From positions 124,001 through 188,000 of the forward strand of contig JAVJSI010000007.1 of assembly GCA_040219515.1 (NCBI GenBank): DNA of 64,000 nucleotides. The letters run 5' to 3'. Each line of letters starts with the position of its first letter. Within the stretch, counting starts at the first letter, position 1. Below, piece after piece: positions 41,104 through 49,983 of this stretch. Both the position numbers and the translations under genes were made by a program. The notes under the pieces are model-generated. The model searched no databases, was not told the DNA's origin, and saw only the letters and a list, made by a program, of their open reading frames with translations. The stretch comes from Acidimicrobiales bacterium. GTDB taxonomy: Bacteria; Actinomycetota; Acidimicrobiia; Acidimicrobiales; Aldehydirespiratoraceae.

Positions 41104-42222
41104 TCACGTCAGGCGATCGACCGCAAGCTGGAGTCGTTCGGTGGGCTGCACGACGGCGAGCCGCACATGACCGGCGCCGGCGTCACCGTAGAACTCACCG
41201 GGGCTCACGATCACCCCGGTCCGTTCGGCCAGCTCCCGGGTGAGACCCCACGCATCGCCGTCGGGTGCGGCGACCCACAGGTAGAACCCGCCCTGCGGCA
41301 TCGTCGCCTCGATGCCGATCCGGGCGAACAGTTCGATGCCCAGCTCGAGGCGGTGCCGGTAGACGTCGCGCAGCTCGTCGACATGCACCTGGTCATCCCA
41401 CGCGGCAACAGCCGCAGCCTGCACCGGACCGGGCACGAGGCAGCCGCCGTGCTTGCGCACCTCGCGGAGGTACTCGACGAGTTCCGTGTCACCGGCGTAG
41501 AAGCCGGCCCTGGTGCCGGCGAGGTTGGAACGCTTCGACAGGGAGTGAACGGCGAGGACACCGTCGGTTCCCTCGGTCAGGATCGTGCGACCGGGGCCAT
41601 CCCATGTGAACTCGACATAGCACTCGTCGCTCAACACGACGACGTCGTTGGCGCGGCCCCACGCGGCGACCGCAGACAGGTCGTCGAGACCGCCGGCCGG
41701 GTTGCCGGGCGTGTTCACCCAGAGGCACAGCGCACGACGGGCATCGGCGGGGTCGATGGCCGCCAGATCAATGCGCCACTGTGCGTCGACCGGCACCGGC
41801 ACCGCTCGACACCCGGCGAGGGTCGCTCCCATCGCATAGGTGGGGTAGGACACCGCCGGGTAGAGGACCGTGTCACGGCTGGGGTCGCGCAGCTTGAGAT
41901 AATTCGGTGTGCTGGCCACGAACTCCTTCGTGCCGATGCAGGCCGCCACTTGAGTGTCGGCGTCGACGGCCACGTCGAGCTCACGAGCCAACCAGGCGGC
42001 GGCAGCGTTGCGAAAGGCCGGGGTGCCGACCGACGGCGGGTAGCCCCGTTCGGCACCCGAGGTGGCGAGGGCGGCGATCACCTCGGCCGGCGGCGGATCG
42101 AACGGGGTACCGATCGAGCAGTCGATGGCACCGCCCTCGAATCGCTCGGCGGCGGCCCGGAACCCGTCGAGCCGGTCGTAGGGATACGTGGGCGGCACGA
42201 AGCCACCGATGGGAGTCGTCAT
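41104..42222 (-). CDS. dapC: N-succinyldiaminopimelate aminotransferase
   Basis: From ATG 42222 a 372-residue fold-type I aminotransferase: GTPFDPPPAEVIAAL at the N-terminus, the Asn of NTPGNPAGGLDDL, the Asp/Tyr pair DECYVEFTW, and the PLP lysine in HSLSKRSNLAGTRAGF. This matches the actinobacterial DapC type, which transfers the amino group from glutamate to N-succinyl-2-amino-6-ketopimelate. Its ATG overlaps the stop of hflX as ATGA. The order dapC-dapD-dapE reflects three consecutive pathway reactions except that dapD acts first. Confidence 0.92.
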   Translation of the reverse strand: MTTPIGGFVPPTYPYDRLDGFRAAAERFEGGAIDCSIGTPFDPPPAEVIAALATSGAERGYPPSVGTPAFRNAAAAWLARELDVAVDADTQVAACIGTKEFVASTPNYLKLRDPSRDTVLYPAVSYPTYAMGATLAGCRAVPVPVDAQWRIDLAAIDPADARRALCLWVNTPGNPAGGLDDLSAVAAWGRANDVVVLSDECYVEFTWDGPGRTILTEGTDGVLAVHSLSKRSNLAGTRAGFYAGDTELVEYLREVRKHGGCLVPGPVQAAAVAAWDDQVHVDELRDVYRHRLELGIELFARIGIEATMPQGGFYLWVAAPDGDAWGLTRELAERTGVIVSPGEFYGDAGAGHVRLAVVQPTERLQLAVDRLT

Positions 42223-43646
42223 GAGGTCGACGTTCCTTCCCCATCGGCCACGACGTAGGCCTTGAGCGCACCGAGCGACGACGGCTCGAGCCGGGCCTTG
42301 ATGCGCATCCCGTGCTCCTCGGCGGCTTCGCTGAGCACCTGTCCCTCGCGGTGGACCGACGCGAGCACGTCGCCGCGATCCCACGGCACCAGCAGCTCGG
42401 CCAGCTCGGTCATGGACCGCACTCGGTCGCCGATCGTGGCCATCACGAGATCGATGTTCTCACCGGTGTGGGCGGAGCAGGCGACCGATCCCTCGTAGCG
42501 TTCGGCGAGCTTGGCCGCGCCGTCGCCCCGGTCGGACTTGTTGAAGACCATCAGCTGCGGCACCTCGCCGGCCCCGATCTCTTCGAGCACCTCACGGACC
42601 GCGGCGATCGATCCCTCCGGGTCGGGACCGGACCCGTCGACGACGTGCACCAGCAGATCGGCGTCGCGCACCACATCCAGGGTGGTCTTGAATGCGGTGA
42701 CCAGCTGGTGGGGCAGCTTCTTGACGAAGCCGACCGTGTCGGTGGCGAACACGGTTTCGCCGCCCGGCAGGGCGAGCTTGCGCGTCGTGGCGTCGAGAGT
42801 GGCGAAGAGCCGATCCTCGACCAGCACATCCGCGTCGGTGAGGCGGTTCAACAACGACGACTTCCCGGCATTGGTGTAGCCGACGAGCGCCACAGCCCGG
42901 TTGCGGGTGCGGGTCCGGGCCTTGGACTGGGTCTGGCGATGGGCCTGGACCTTGCGCAGATCGGCCTCGAGCTTGTGAACGCGACGCACCAACCGCCGCC
43001 GATCGACCTCGAGCTGGGTCTCGCCGGGACCGCGGGTGCCGATGCGACCGTCCTGCTGCGAGAAGTTTCCCCCGGCGCGGCGCAGCCGGGGTAGTCGGTA
43101 GCGCAGTTGAGCCAGCTCCACCTGGGCCTTGCCTTCGAGGGTGCTCGCGTTCTGAGCGAAGATGTCGAGGATGACGGCGGTGCGGTCCAGGGCCGACCGA
43201 CCGAGGATCTTCTCCAGGTTGAACTGCTGGGCCGGCGTGAGTTCGTCGTCGAACACTACGGTGTCACAATCGACCGCCTCGGCGATCTCACGGACCTCCT
43301 TGGCCTTGCCCGAGCCGATGAACGTGGCGGGGTCGGGCGACATCCGGTTCTGGTGCACCCGTTCCACCGCATCGGCGCCGGCGGTGTCGACCAGCAGCGC
43401 CAGCTCGTCGAGCGAAGCGTCGGTGTCGTGGGAGTCTTCGCCGTCGCGGGTGACACCGACCAGCACGATGCGCTCACGGAAGGTCCGTTCAATCAGCCCG
43501 GTCGACGCACCGCCATAGTCGCCGAACGCACCGCGATGGCTCTCATCCTCCGCCTCGTCGAGCCACTCGTCCAGCTCGAGCTCGCCATCGCCAGGACCAC
43601 TGTCGCCGACCACGCCATCGCCCAGCCCCCTGCCGGCGTCAGGCAT
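42219..43646 (-). CDS. hflX: Ribosome-associated GTPase HflX
   Basis: The 475-residue product has an HflX N-terminal domain (LLVDTAGADAVERVHQNR, FIGSGKAKEVREI), a coiled region around GRIGTRGPGETQLEVDRR, and the G domain: G1 GYTNAGKSS, G3 DTVGFVKKLPHQL, G4 NKSD. It splits or rescues stalled 70S ribosomes. ATG 43646 has GAGG six bases upstream and overlaps the end of dapF by eight bases; an in-frame TTG at 43667 is less likely. hflX sits between dapF and dapC, so DAP-pathway genes and translation-quality genes share one transcript here. Confidence 0.92.
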   Translation of the reverse strand: MPDAGRGLGDGVVGDSGPGDGELELDEWLDEAEDESHRGAFGDYGGASTGLIERTFRERIVLVGVTRDGEDSHDTDASLDELALLVDTAGADAVERVHQNRMSPDPATFIGSGKAKEVREIAEAVDCDTVVFDDELTPAQQFNLEKILGRSALDRTAVILDIFAQNASTLEGKAQVELAQLRYRLPRLRRAGGNFSQQDGRIGTRGPGETQLEVDRRRLVRRVHKLEADLRKVQAHRQTQSKARTRTRNRAVALVGYTNAGKSSLLNRLTDADVLVEDRLFATLDATTRKLALPGGETVFATDTVGFVKKLPHQLVTAFKTTLDVVRDADLLVHVVDGSGPDPEGSIAAVREVLEEIGAGEVPQLMVFNKSDRGDGAAKLAERYEGSVACSAHTGENIDLVMATIGDRVRSMTELAELLVPWDRGDVLASVHREGQVLSEAAEEHGMRIKARLEPSSLGALKAYVVADGEGTSTS

Positions 43647-44451
43647 CCGGAACCTCGAAATCGGCAATGTGGGTCGCCGGACCGGTCAGGGTGACCGGGC
43701 CACCGAGGTCGACCAGCGCATCGCCGCCCGGCATGCGAACGACGACCTTGGGGCCGACCAGCTCCCAGTTGTGGAAGATCTGGGCCGCCACCGTGGCCCC
43801 GGTACCGCACGCTTCCGTGATGCCCGCGCCGCGTTCCCACACCTTGACGCTGATCTCGTTGGGTCCGCTGACCGCCACGAAGTGCACGTTGGCGCCCTCC
43901 TCGAAGTGGGCTTCGATCGCCGGGCCGGCGACCGCCAGGTCGATCGCGTCGGGGTCGTCGACCTCGCAGACGACATGGGGATTGCCGATGTCGCCGGTCT
44001 CCCAACGCTTGACCATCGCCACCGACGGTCCCGCGGCGGCCATCAGGTCCCGGGTGTCCGGATCCGGTCCCGGACACACCACACCCATGTCGACGGTGGC
44101 CACCACCGTGTGGTGCTCCTCGGTCGCCATGACCGTGCAGTGCCGGATGCCCGCCGGTGTCTCGATGTCGATCTCGAGGTGGGGCACGTCGCGCTCACGG
44201 GCGATCGCCTGGGCGAAACAGCGGAGGCCGTTGCCGCTCAGCGCGGCCGGGCTGCCGTCGGAGTTCAGAAGACGCATGGCCATGCGTCCGTCGGGGCGGG
44301 CGATGCCGAAGATCAAGCCGTCGGCGCCGATGCCGGTGTGGCGATCGCACAGCGCGATGGCCCGCTCGACCGCGTCGAGCGGGAGACTCTCGGTGAGCAT
44401 GACCAGGAAGTCGTTGCCCAGACCGTGGTGCTTGCTGTAGCGGGCGCTCAT
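43639..44451 (-). CDS. dapF: Diaminopimelate epimerase
   Basis: The 270-residue cofactor-independent epimerase keeps both active-site cysteines: one in LSGNGLRCFAQ, the other in EACGTGATVAA. KHHGLGNDFLV at the N-terminus and GNPHVVCEVDD are further family blocks, and the length is normal. It interconverts LL- and meso-diaminopimelate, the last step before lysine and the form used in peptidoglycan. It starts 31 bp after miaA and overlaps hflX by eight bases. The arrangement miaA-dapF-hflX near recA and lexA is conserved in many actinobacteria. Confidence 0.95.
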   Translation of the reverse strand: MSARYSKHHGLGNDFLVMLTESLPLDAVERAIALCDRHTGIGADGLIFGIARPDGRMAMRLLNSDGSPAALSGNGLRCFAQAIARERDVPHLEIDIETPAGIRHCTVMATEEHHTVVATVDMGVVCPGPDPDTRDLMAAAGPSVAMVKRWETGDIGNPHVVCEVDDPDAIDLAVAGPAIEAHFEEGANVHFVAVSGPNEISVKVWERGAGITEACGTGATVAAQIFHNWELVGPKVVVRMPGGDALVDLGGPVTLTGPATHIADFEVPDA

Positions 44452-44482
44452 GGCTCCCCATTCTCGCAGTTCGGCGCCGTCA

Positions 44483-45412
44483 TCACTCGCCCTTTGCCAG
44501 AACGTCGTCCCACAGAGCGATGACCTCGTCGGCTGTCGTCGGCATGTCCACCCAGAAGAGCCGTGGGTCGCGGCGGAACCAGCGATCCTGGCGACGGGCG
44601 AAGCGGCGGGTGCGGGCGATGGCCGTGGTCAACGCCTCGTCGAGTGTCGTGTCGCCGGCGACGTGGGCCAGCAGCTCGCGATAGCCGAGCGCCTGGGCGG
44701 CGGTGCGGCTGGGTCCGAGCGCGGCCAGCGCCCGGACCTCGTCGAGGAATCCGTCGGCCATCTGACGCTCGTAGCGGGCTTCGATGCGTTCGTTCAGGAC
44801 CTCGCGAGGCCAACGCAGCGCGATCTGCACGAACGGGGTGGGGCCGTAGTGCTCCATGCCGGGGCCGAACGAGCTGAACGGTCGACCGCTCCCGATGGTC
44901 ACCTCCAGCGCCCGCATCACCCGCCGGCGGTTGTTGGGCTCCATCCGCGACGCGCCGACAGGGTCGAGCGTCGCGAGACGGGCGTGCAACGTCGCCGTCT
45001 CCGGCTCGAGTTCGAGTTCGGCGGCAACCTCGGGGAACTGTCCCGGTAACTCCAGATCATCGATGACCGAGCGCAGATAGAGTCCGGTGCCGCCGACCAG
45101 GACGGGCGTCCTGCCCCGCTGTCGGATGTCGGCCAGGGCCGCACGCGCCCGTCGTTGGAACTCCCCGACCGTGAAGCCGTGGTCGGGGCTGACGAGGTCG
45201 ATCAGGTGATGCGGCACGCGCGCCCGTTCGGCGGTCGAGGGCGTGGCCGTGCCGATGTCCATCCCCCGGTAGACCTGCATCGAGTCGATCGACACGAGCT
45301 CGACATCACCCAACGCCTCCGCCACACCGAGGGCGAGATCGGACTTGCCCGACGCGGTGGGCCCGAGGATCACGAGCGGCCGATCGGCGCGCCGGCCTGC
45401 AGGGTCGGTCAT
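44483..45412 (-). CDS. miaA: tRNA dimethylallyltransferase
   Basis: 309 residues beginning with the P-loop GPTASGKSDLA, the acceptor motif SIDSMQVYRGMDIGTATPS, GGTGLYLRS and the tRNA-binding RRVMRALEV, in the expected order. The enzyme adds a dimethylallyl group to the N6 of A37 in tRNAs reading UNN codons; MiaB, encoded two genes upstream, then methylthiolates the same base. The ATG overlaps the stop of the degenerate kinase-like gene as ATGA, so the trio miaB, kinase-like protein and miaA is translationally chained. Confidence 0.95.
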   Translation of the reverse strand: MTDPAGRRADRPLVILGPTASGKSDLALGVAEALGDVELVSIDSMQVYRGMDIGTATPSTAERARVPHHLIDLVSPDHGFTVGEFQRRARAALADIRQRGRTPVLVGGTGLYLRSVIDDLELPGQFPEVAAELELEPETATLHARLATLDPVGASRMEPNNRRRVMRALEVTIGSGRPFSSFGPGMEHYGPTPFVQIALRWPREVLNERIEARYERQMADGFLDEVRALAALGPSRTAAQALGYRELLAHVAGDTTLDEALTTAIARTRRFARRQDRWFRRDPRLFWVDMPTTADEVIALWDDVLAKGE

Positions 45413-46209
45413 GCGAGGAGGTGGGCGAGGATCTGGTGGGCATCGAGGCGTCGAAGGTCGACCCGATCGAACCCGTAGGACTCGATGAACGGACCGACCA
45501 GCGCCGGACCGTAGAGGCTCGTCAGCATGGCCGCCGCGGCGGCAAGGTCGAGGTGACGATCGCCGACACCGGCCCAGCGCCAGCCGAGAAGTGTCAGGCC
45601 GCCGGCCGGGTCGAGCCACAGGCGCTTGGCCGCCAACCCGGCGTGAATGAAGACGGGATCGTCGGGCGGTCCGAGATCGGCCGTCAGTTGGTCGAAGATC
45701 GCGGCCAGCGACCCGGCGTCGCGCCCGGCGTAGGGACCGTCGTCCACGTCGGTCACCGCACCGGCGTCGATCCGCTGGTCCACCACGCGACGCAGCGTCG
45801 CCGCGTCGGCAGTGAACGGGCAGTGCTGGGCGGGTCGGGCGTGAAGGTCCGAGAGCGCGGTGGCGAGCGAAGAGGCCAGCGCCTCGGGGCCCATCGGGTG
45901 GCCGTGCTCGGCCGAGACGGCGTCGCGGCCGAGGGCGAGCACCACGGTTTCGTCGCCACCATCGCTGCGGCCGGTGGCGATCACCTCGGGGGCCGGTGGC
46001 ACGTTGGCCAGCCACAGCAGCCGATCGACCTCATCGAGCAGCGGGCCGGTGTCCGGGGCCCGCTGATGGAGCACTGCGAGGGCGAGTTCTGCCGGGTTGA
46101 CCCGGAGCAGTTCGATCCCGCCGTCGACGGCCAGCCCGTCGAGGTCGTGTTCGCCGAGCACCTTACGCACGCCCGGTCCGAAACCTCGCGGCGCTTCGGG
46201 GACTGCCAT
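45409..46209 (-). CDS. Degenerate aminoglycoside-phosphotransferase-like protein (probable pseudokinase) between miaB and miaA
   Basis: The 266-residue protein follows the APH fold of chromosomal phosphotransferases, but the active site is gone. The catalytic-loop position reads FIHAGLAAKRLWL where active enzymes have HGD-L-x-x-x-N: the base Asp is Gly and the metal Asn is Arg. The next metal Asp (usually IDWGRAGVADR) is Gly in LLGWRWAGVGDRHLDLA. The surrounding scaffold is retained, so this looks like selection for binding, not phosphotransfer. Its ATG overlaps the miaB stop (TGATG) and its stop overlaps the miaA ATG (ATGA). A role with tRNA-A37 modification is a guess from position. Confidence 0.7.
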   Translation of the reverse strand: MAVPEAPRGFGPGVRKVLGEHDLDGLAVDGGIELLRVNPAELALAVLHQRAPDTGPLLDEVDRLLWLANVPPAPEVIATGRSDGGDETVVLALGRDAVSAEHGHPMGPEALASSLATALSDLHARPAQHCPFTADAATLRRVVDQRIDAGAVTDVDDGPYAGRDAGSLAAIFDQLTADLGPPDDPVFIHAGLAAKRLWLDPAGGLTLLGWRWAGVGDRHLDLAAAAAMLTSLYGPALVGPFIESYGFDRVDLRRLDAHQILAHLLA

Positions 46210-47663
46210 CAACCGGCAGCGACCGGGATGCGGGTGCGGTGACGAGCCGGATGGGTGGCCTCGACGAAGCTGCCCCGTAGGTGGTTGACCCGGGCATCGG
46301 TGATCTCGACCCGGGCATAGGACCCGACCCGCAGCGGCGTGGGGGCAGCGAAGTGCACGAGCGTGTTGCGGCGGGTGCGGCCGGTGAGCACCGACGGATC
46401 CTTCTTCGATGGACCCTCGATCGTCACTTCCTCGATGTGGCCGATGCGGGCCTCGTTGGCCGCTCGACTGGACCGCTCGATCACGACGCGGAGCCGCTCG
46501 TAACGTTCGACCGCCACCTGGTGATCGACGAACCGGTCGGTCATCTCGGCCGCCTCGGTGCCCGGCCGGGGCGAGAAGACGAAGGTGAACGCCGCGTCGA
46601 ACCGTGCGGCCGCGGCGATCTCGAGGGTGCGCTCGAAGTCGTCGTCGGTCTCACCGGGGAAACCGACGATGATGTCGGTGGTCACCGAGAGACCCGGGAT
46701 CGCGGCGCGGGCGGCGGCGAGCTTCTCGAGATAGCGCTCGCCGGTGTAGCCGCGATGCATGGCGGCCAGGATCGTGTCGCTCCCCGACTGGAGTGGGAAG
46801 TGCAGATGCTCACACGCGGCCGGCGTCTCGGCCATTGCCGCATACACGTCGTCGCGCATGTCCTTCGGATGCGGGCTGGTGAAGCGCACCCGATGGATGC
46901 CCTCGACCGCGCCGGTCGCACGAATGAGGTCGGCGAACAGCGGCCGGGCCCGGCGGTCCCGGGTCCAGCGCTCACCACACCACTCGGCGTCGTCGTCCGA
47001 CGACTCGCCTCGGCGGGCGAGCGCCAGGTCGCGGCCGTAGCTGTTCACGTTCTGCCCGAGCAGGGTGATCTCGCTCACGCCATCGGCGGCCAGCTGTTCG
47101 ACCTCGGCGACGAGTGCGCCGAAGGAACGACTCACTTCCGGGCCGCGGACCGACGGCACGATGCAGAAGGCGCACGTGTTGTCGCAGCCGACCTGGATGG
47201 TCACCCAGGCGGCGTGGTCGACCTCGCGACGGGTCGGCAGCGCCGAGGGAAACCGGTCGGCATCTTCGCGGGCGGTCGCCTCGAGAATCTCGACGATGGG
47301 CCCGTTCTCCGCCGCATGCTCGAGCAACTCGACGGCCCGATCGACGTTGTGGGTGCCGAAGACGACATCGACATGCCCAGCCCGCTCCGTGATGAGGTCG
47401 CGGTCCTTCTGCGCGAGGCAGCCGGCAACGGCGATCTGCATACCCGGCTTCGACTCCTTGAGCGCCTTGAGATGACCGAGCGCCCCGTAGAGCTTGTTGT
47501 CGGCGTTCTCCCGGATGCAGCAGGTGTTGAGAACGACCACGTCGGCGTCGGCCACGTCGTCGACGCGTGACATCCCGTCTGCCTCGAGCAGCCCGGAGAT
47601 GCGCTCCGAGTCGTGCTCGTTCATCTGACACCCGTAGGTGCGGATCACATAGGACTTCCCCAC
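46209..47663 (-). CDS. miaB: tRNA-2-methylthio-N6-dimethylallyladenosine synthase
   Basis: 484 residues. The N-terminal UPF0004 domain has the auxiliary cluster cysteines in TYGCQMNEHDSE, NTCCIRENAD and VAGCLAQ. The radical SAM cluster is the CxxxCxxC of GCDNTCAFCIVPSVRG, and a TRAM domain closes the protein (residues about 405-475). It inserts a methylthio group at C2 of i6A37 in tRNA, following MiaA. Note the sister enzyme RimO in this window at 59.7 kb. The GTG start is used. It heads the leftward run that ends with dapE and is divergent from the PPOX gene. Confidence 0.95.
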   Translation of the reverse strand: MGKSYVIRTYGCQMNEHDSERISGLLEADGMSRVDDVADADVVVLNTCCIRENADNKLYGALGHLKALKESKPGMQIAVAGCLAQKDRDLITERAGHVDVVFGTHNVDRAVELLEHAAENGPIVEILEATAREDADRFPSALPTRREVDHAAWVTIQVGCDNTCAFCIVPSVRGPEVSRSFGALVAEVEQLAADGVSEITLLGQNVNSYGRDLALARRGESSDDDAEWCGERWTRDRRARPLFADLIRATGAVEGIHRVRFTSPHPKDMRDDVYAAMAETPAACEHLHFPLQSGSDTILAAMHRGYTGERYLEKLAAARAAIPGLSVTTDIIVGFPGETDDDFERTLEIAAAARFDAAFTFVFSPRPGTEAAEMTDRFVDHQVAVERYERLRVVIERSSRAANEARIGHIEEVTIEGPSKKDPSVLTGRTRRNTLVHFAAPTPLRVGSYARVEITDARVNHLRGSFVEATHPARHRTRIPVAAG

Positions 47664-47781
47664 CCGGTCAGGCTAGCGGTGAGGAAGTCGCACGATCGCC
47701 GGACTCACGCCAGAGAATCGCCACTTCACTTGCGGGAAATCCGAACGGAATACGGCGAGGCTCGACGGGTTACTGTCGACC

Positions 47782-48171
47782 ATGCCCTCCATCGCCGATG
47801 AGAAGTACGTCCGCCTCACCACCTTCACCAAGGACGGCCGTCGCAAGGAGTCGCCCGTGTGGATCGCCGACCTGGGCGATGGCACCGTCGGGTTCACGAC
47901 CGGCCTCGAGTCGTGGAAGGTGAAGCGGATCAACGCGACACCTGCGGTCGAGCTGGCGCCCAGCAACATGAAGGGCGTCGTCGCCGAGGGTGCCGCCACG
48001 GTGACCGGTTCCGCGACGGTGGCGACTGGCGCGGCCTCTGCCCCCGTCGAGGGGGCGATCAAGGCCAAGTACGGCTTTCAGGTATCCGCGATGAAGGCCA
48101 TGTCCAAGGTCGGCAAGCTCTTCGGACGCGGTGAAGCCGCGAACTGCAGTGTGGTGATCACGCTCGACTGA
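47782..48171 (+). CDS. PPOX-class (probably F420-dependent) oxidoreductase-like protein
   Basis: The 129-residue split-barrel protein shows KYVRLTTFTKDGRRKESPVWIADLGDG at the N-terminus, the usual cofactor-facing strand, and SWKVKRINATPAVELAPSN, typical of the pyridoxamine-phosphate-oxidase-like F420-dependent reductases of actinobacteria. It is a minimal single-domain member that would dimerise to bind the deazaflavin. F420 use is inferred from family resemblance; the substrate is unknown. It converges on recA, with a strong shared terminator hairpin between the two stops. Confidence 0.75.
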   Translation: MPSIADEKYVRLTTFTKDGRRKESPVWIADLGDGTVGFTTGLESWKVKRINATPAVELAPSNMKGVVAEGAATVTGSATVATGAASAPVEGAIKAKYGFQVSAMKAMSKVGKLFGRGEAANCSVVITLD

Positions 48172-48187
48172 ACCAGGAGAAAACGAC

Positions 48188-48215
48188 GAGCGGACCGCCC
48201 GAGGGCGGCCCACTC
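48188..48215. terminator. Bidirectional terminator between PPOX gene and recA
   Basis: GAGCGGACCGCCC pairs with GGGCGGCCCACTC, 13 base pairs including two G-U pairs, with a very short loop. On the minus strand it is followed by CGTCGTTTTC, serving recA; on the plus strand by CGTTCGTTCTT, serving the PPOX gene. It is the best terminator candidate in the window. Confidence 0.8.
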
Positions 48216-48240
48216 GTTCGTTCTTGGGGGAAGGTATGTG

Positions 48241-49311
48241 TCAGTCGTCGAGGGCGATGGGCATGTCGTCGGCCTCGGAGAACTCGTCGTCGTCCTCGGT
48301 GAGGTCGATGGCCTCCGCCGCTTCCTCGATCTCGGGCATGACGGCCTTCCAGACCCGATCGGAGATCTCGACCATGACCTCGGGGTTGTCCTGGAGAAAC
48401 TTCTTGGCGTTCTCGCGGCCCTGGCCGAGCTGCTCGCCGTCGTAGGTGTACCAGGCACCCGACTTCTTGACGATGTCCTCTTCGACAGAGAGGTCGAGCA
48501 CCGAACCCTCTCGGGAGATGCCGGTGCCGTACATGATGTCGAACTCGGCCTGCCGGAACGGCGGGGCGCACTTGTTCTTCACGACCTTGACCCGGGTGCG
48601 GTTGCCCACGACCTCGACGCCGTCCTTGATCGACTCGATGCGACGGATGTCGAGCCGGCACGACGAGTAGAACTTCAGCGCACGACCGCCCGGGGTGGTT
48701 TCGGGCGAACCGAACATCACGCCGATCTTCTCTCGTAGCTGGTTGATGAAGATGCACACGGTCTGCGACTTGCTGAGGTTGCCCGTGAGCTTGCGCAGCG
48801 CCTGCGACATGAGACGGGCCTGGAGCCCGACGTGGGTGTCGCCCATCTCGCCTTCGATCTCGGCACGAGGCGTGAGCGCGGCCACCGAGTCGATCACGAT
48901 CACATCGAGGGCACCGGAGCGCACCAGCATGTCGACGATCTCGAGGGCCTGTTCACCGGTGTCGGGCTGGGAGATCAGGAGTTCGTCGATGTCGACACCG
49001 ATCGCCTTGGCGTACACCGGGTCCATCGCGTGCTCGGCATCGATGTAGGCACAGATGCCACCGTTGCGCTGGGCCTCGGCGACCACGTGGGTGGCGAGTG
49101 TGGTCTTGCCCGATGATTCCGGGCCGTAGATCTCGGTGACACGACCGCGGGGCAGACCACCGATGCCGAGCGCCAGATCGAGGGCCAGGGCACCGGTCGG
49201 GATCGACTCGATGCTCATGCTGCCCTTCTCGCCCATCTTCATGACCGAGCCCTTGCCGAACTGCTTCTCGATCTGCCCGAGGGCCATGTCGAGTGCCTTG
49301 TCTCGTTCCAC
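48241..49311 (-). CDS. recA: Recombinase RecA
   Basis: The 356-residue product begins GTG with GGAG five bases before. Walker [10 protein letters not shown], Walker [11 protein letters not shown], the L2 region and [19 protein letters not shown] are intact and the tail is acidic ([16 protein letters not shown]). It mediates strand exchange and activates LexA self-cleavage. A short hairpin CGACACC-TTC-GGTGTCG lies in the leader 28 bp before the start. The promoter with its SOS box lies about 120-150 bp upstream. recX, often directly downstream of recA in actinobacteria, is not here. Confidence 0.98.
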   Translation of the reverse strand: MERDKALDMALGQIEKQFGKGSVMKMGEKGSMSIESIPTGALALDLALGIGGLPRGRVTEIYGPESSGKTTLATHVVAEAQRNGGICAYIDAEHAMDPVYAKAIGVDIDELLISQPDTGEQALEIVDMLVRSGALDVIVIDSVAALTPRAEIEGEMGDTHVGLQARLMSQALRKLTGNLSKSQTVCIFINQLREKIGVMFGSPETTPGGRALKFYSSCRLDIRRIESIKDGVEVVGNRTRVKVVKNKCAPPFRQAEFDIMYGTGISREGSVLDLSVEEDIVKKSGAWYTYDGEQLGQGRENAKKFLQDNPEVMVEISDRVWKAVMPEIEEAAEAIDLTEDDDEFSEADDMPIALDD

Positions 49312-49432
49312 TGTGTCTCCTACGTCTTCGATGTTGTCCGACACCTTCGGTGTCGAGATCGGGGGGTGTGGGGTTGTTGGGCTCGAACCTACGAAGGGGG
49401 TGTGACACCCACCGGCCGGAACGAATGACAAG

Positions 49433-49461
49433 AACGTAATTGCGAACAGCTGTTCGGTCAA
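49433..49461 (-). promoter_or_regulatory. recA promoter with embedded SOS box
   Basis: On the minus strand TTGACC (49461-49456) and TACGTT (49438-49433) are separated by 17 bp, a good sigma-70-type pair. The spacer contains CGAACAGCTGTTCG (49443-49456), a perfect LexA palindrome, so bound LexA would block RNA polymerase directly. The site lies 132 bp before recA and 93 bp before msrB on the other strand. Confidence 0.75.
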
Positions 49462-49548
49462 GGACCGAACGGAGGAATCTGGCCGGTTCGGGACCAAATC
49501 GACGAGACGAGGTGTTCTACGGTGCAGACAGCAACGAAAGGCTCCGAC

Positions 49549-49974
49549 ATGAGCGAGACCCTCCCCACCGGCGAGACGATCGACCAGCTCCGCGACCGTC
49601 TCACCCCGGCCCAGTACACCGTGACCCAGGAGGCCGGCACCGAGCGGGCGTTCACCGGCGAATACTGGGACTGCCACGACGACGGCACCTACCGCTGCGT
49701 CGTGTGTGACACCGCCCTCTTCACCAGCGAGACCAAGTTCGAATCCGGCTCCGGGTGGCCGAGCTTCTTCGACACCGTGGGCGAGGACGTGGTCGAGATC
49801 CACACCGACACGAGCCACGGCATGGTCCGCGAAGAAGCCGTCTGCGCCAACTGTGGCGCCCACCTCGGCCACCGGTTCCCCGACGGTCCGGCTCCCACGG
49901 GTCAGCGGTACTGCATGAACTCGGCGTCGCTGCGCCTCGACCGAGACGGCAACGTCACCGGGACCGACGAGTAG
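49549..49974 (+). CDS. msrB: Peptide-methionine (R)-S-oxide reductase
   Basis: 141 residues from ATG 49549 (AAAGG seven bases upstream). The zinc cysteines are in CVVCDTALF and [12 protein letters not shown], the substrate region is SGSGWPSFF and the catalytic Cys is in [11 protein letters not shown], in the expected positions for a single-domain MsrB. It repairs methionine-R-sulfoxide in proteins after oxidative damage. The upstream region is shared with the SOS-regulated recA promoter, so damage-linked expression is possible but unproven. It converges on the beta-helix gene with nine bp between the stops. Confidence 0.93.
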   Translation: MSETLPTGETIDQLRDRLTPAQYTVTQEAGTERAFTGEYWDCHDDGTYRCVVCDTALFTSETKFESGSGWPSFFDTVGEDVVEIHTDTSHGMVREEAVCANCGAHLGHRFPDGPAPTGQRYCMNSASLRLDRDGNVTGTDE

Positions 49975-49983
49975 CCGCCCGCG

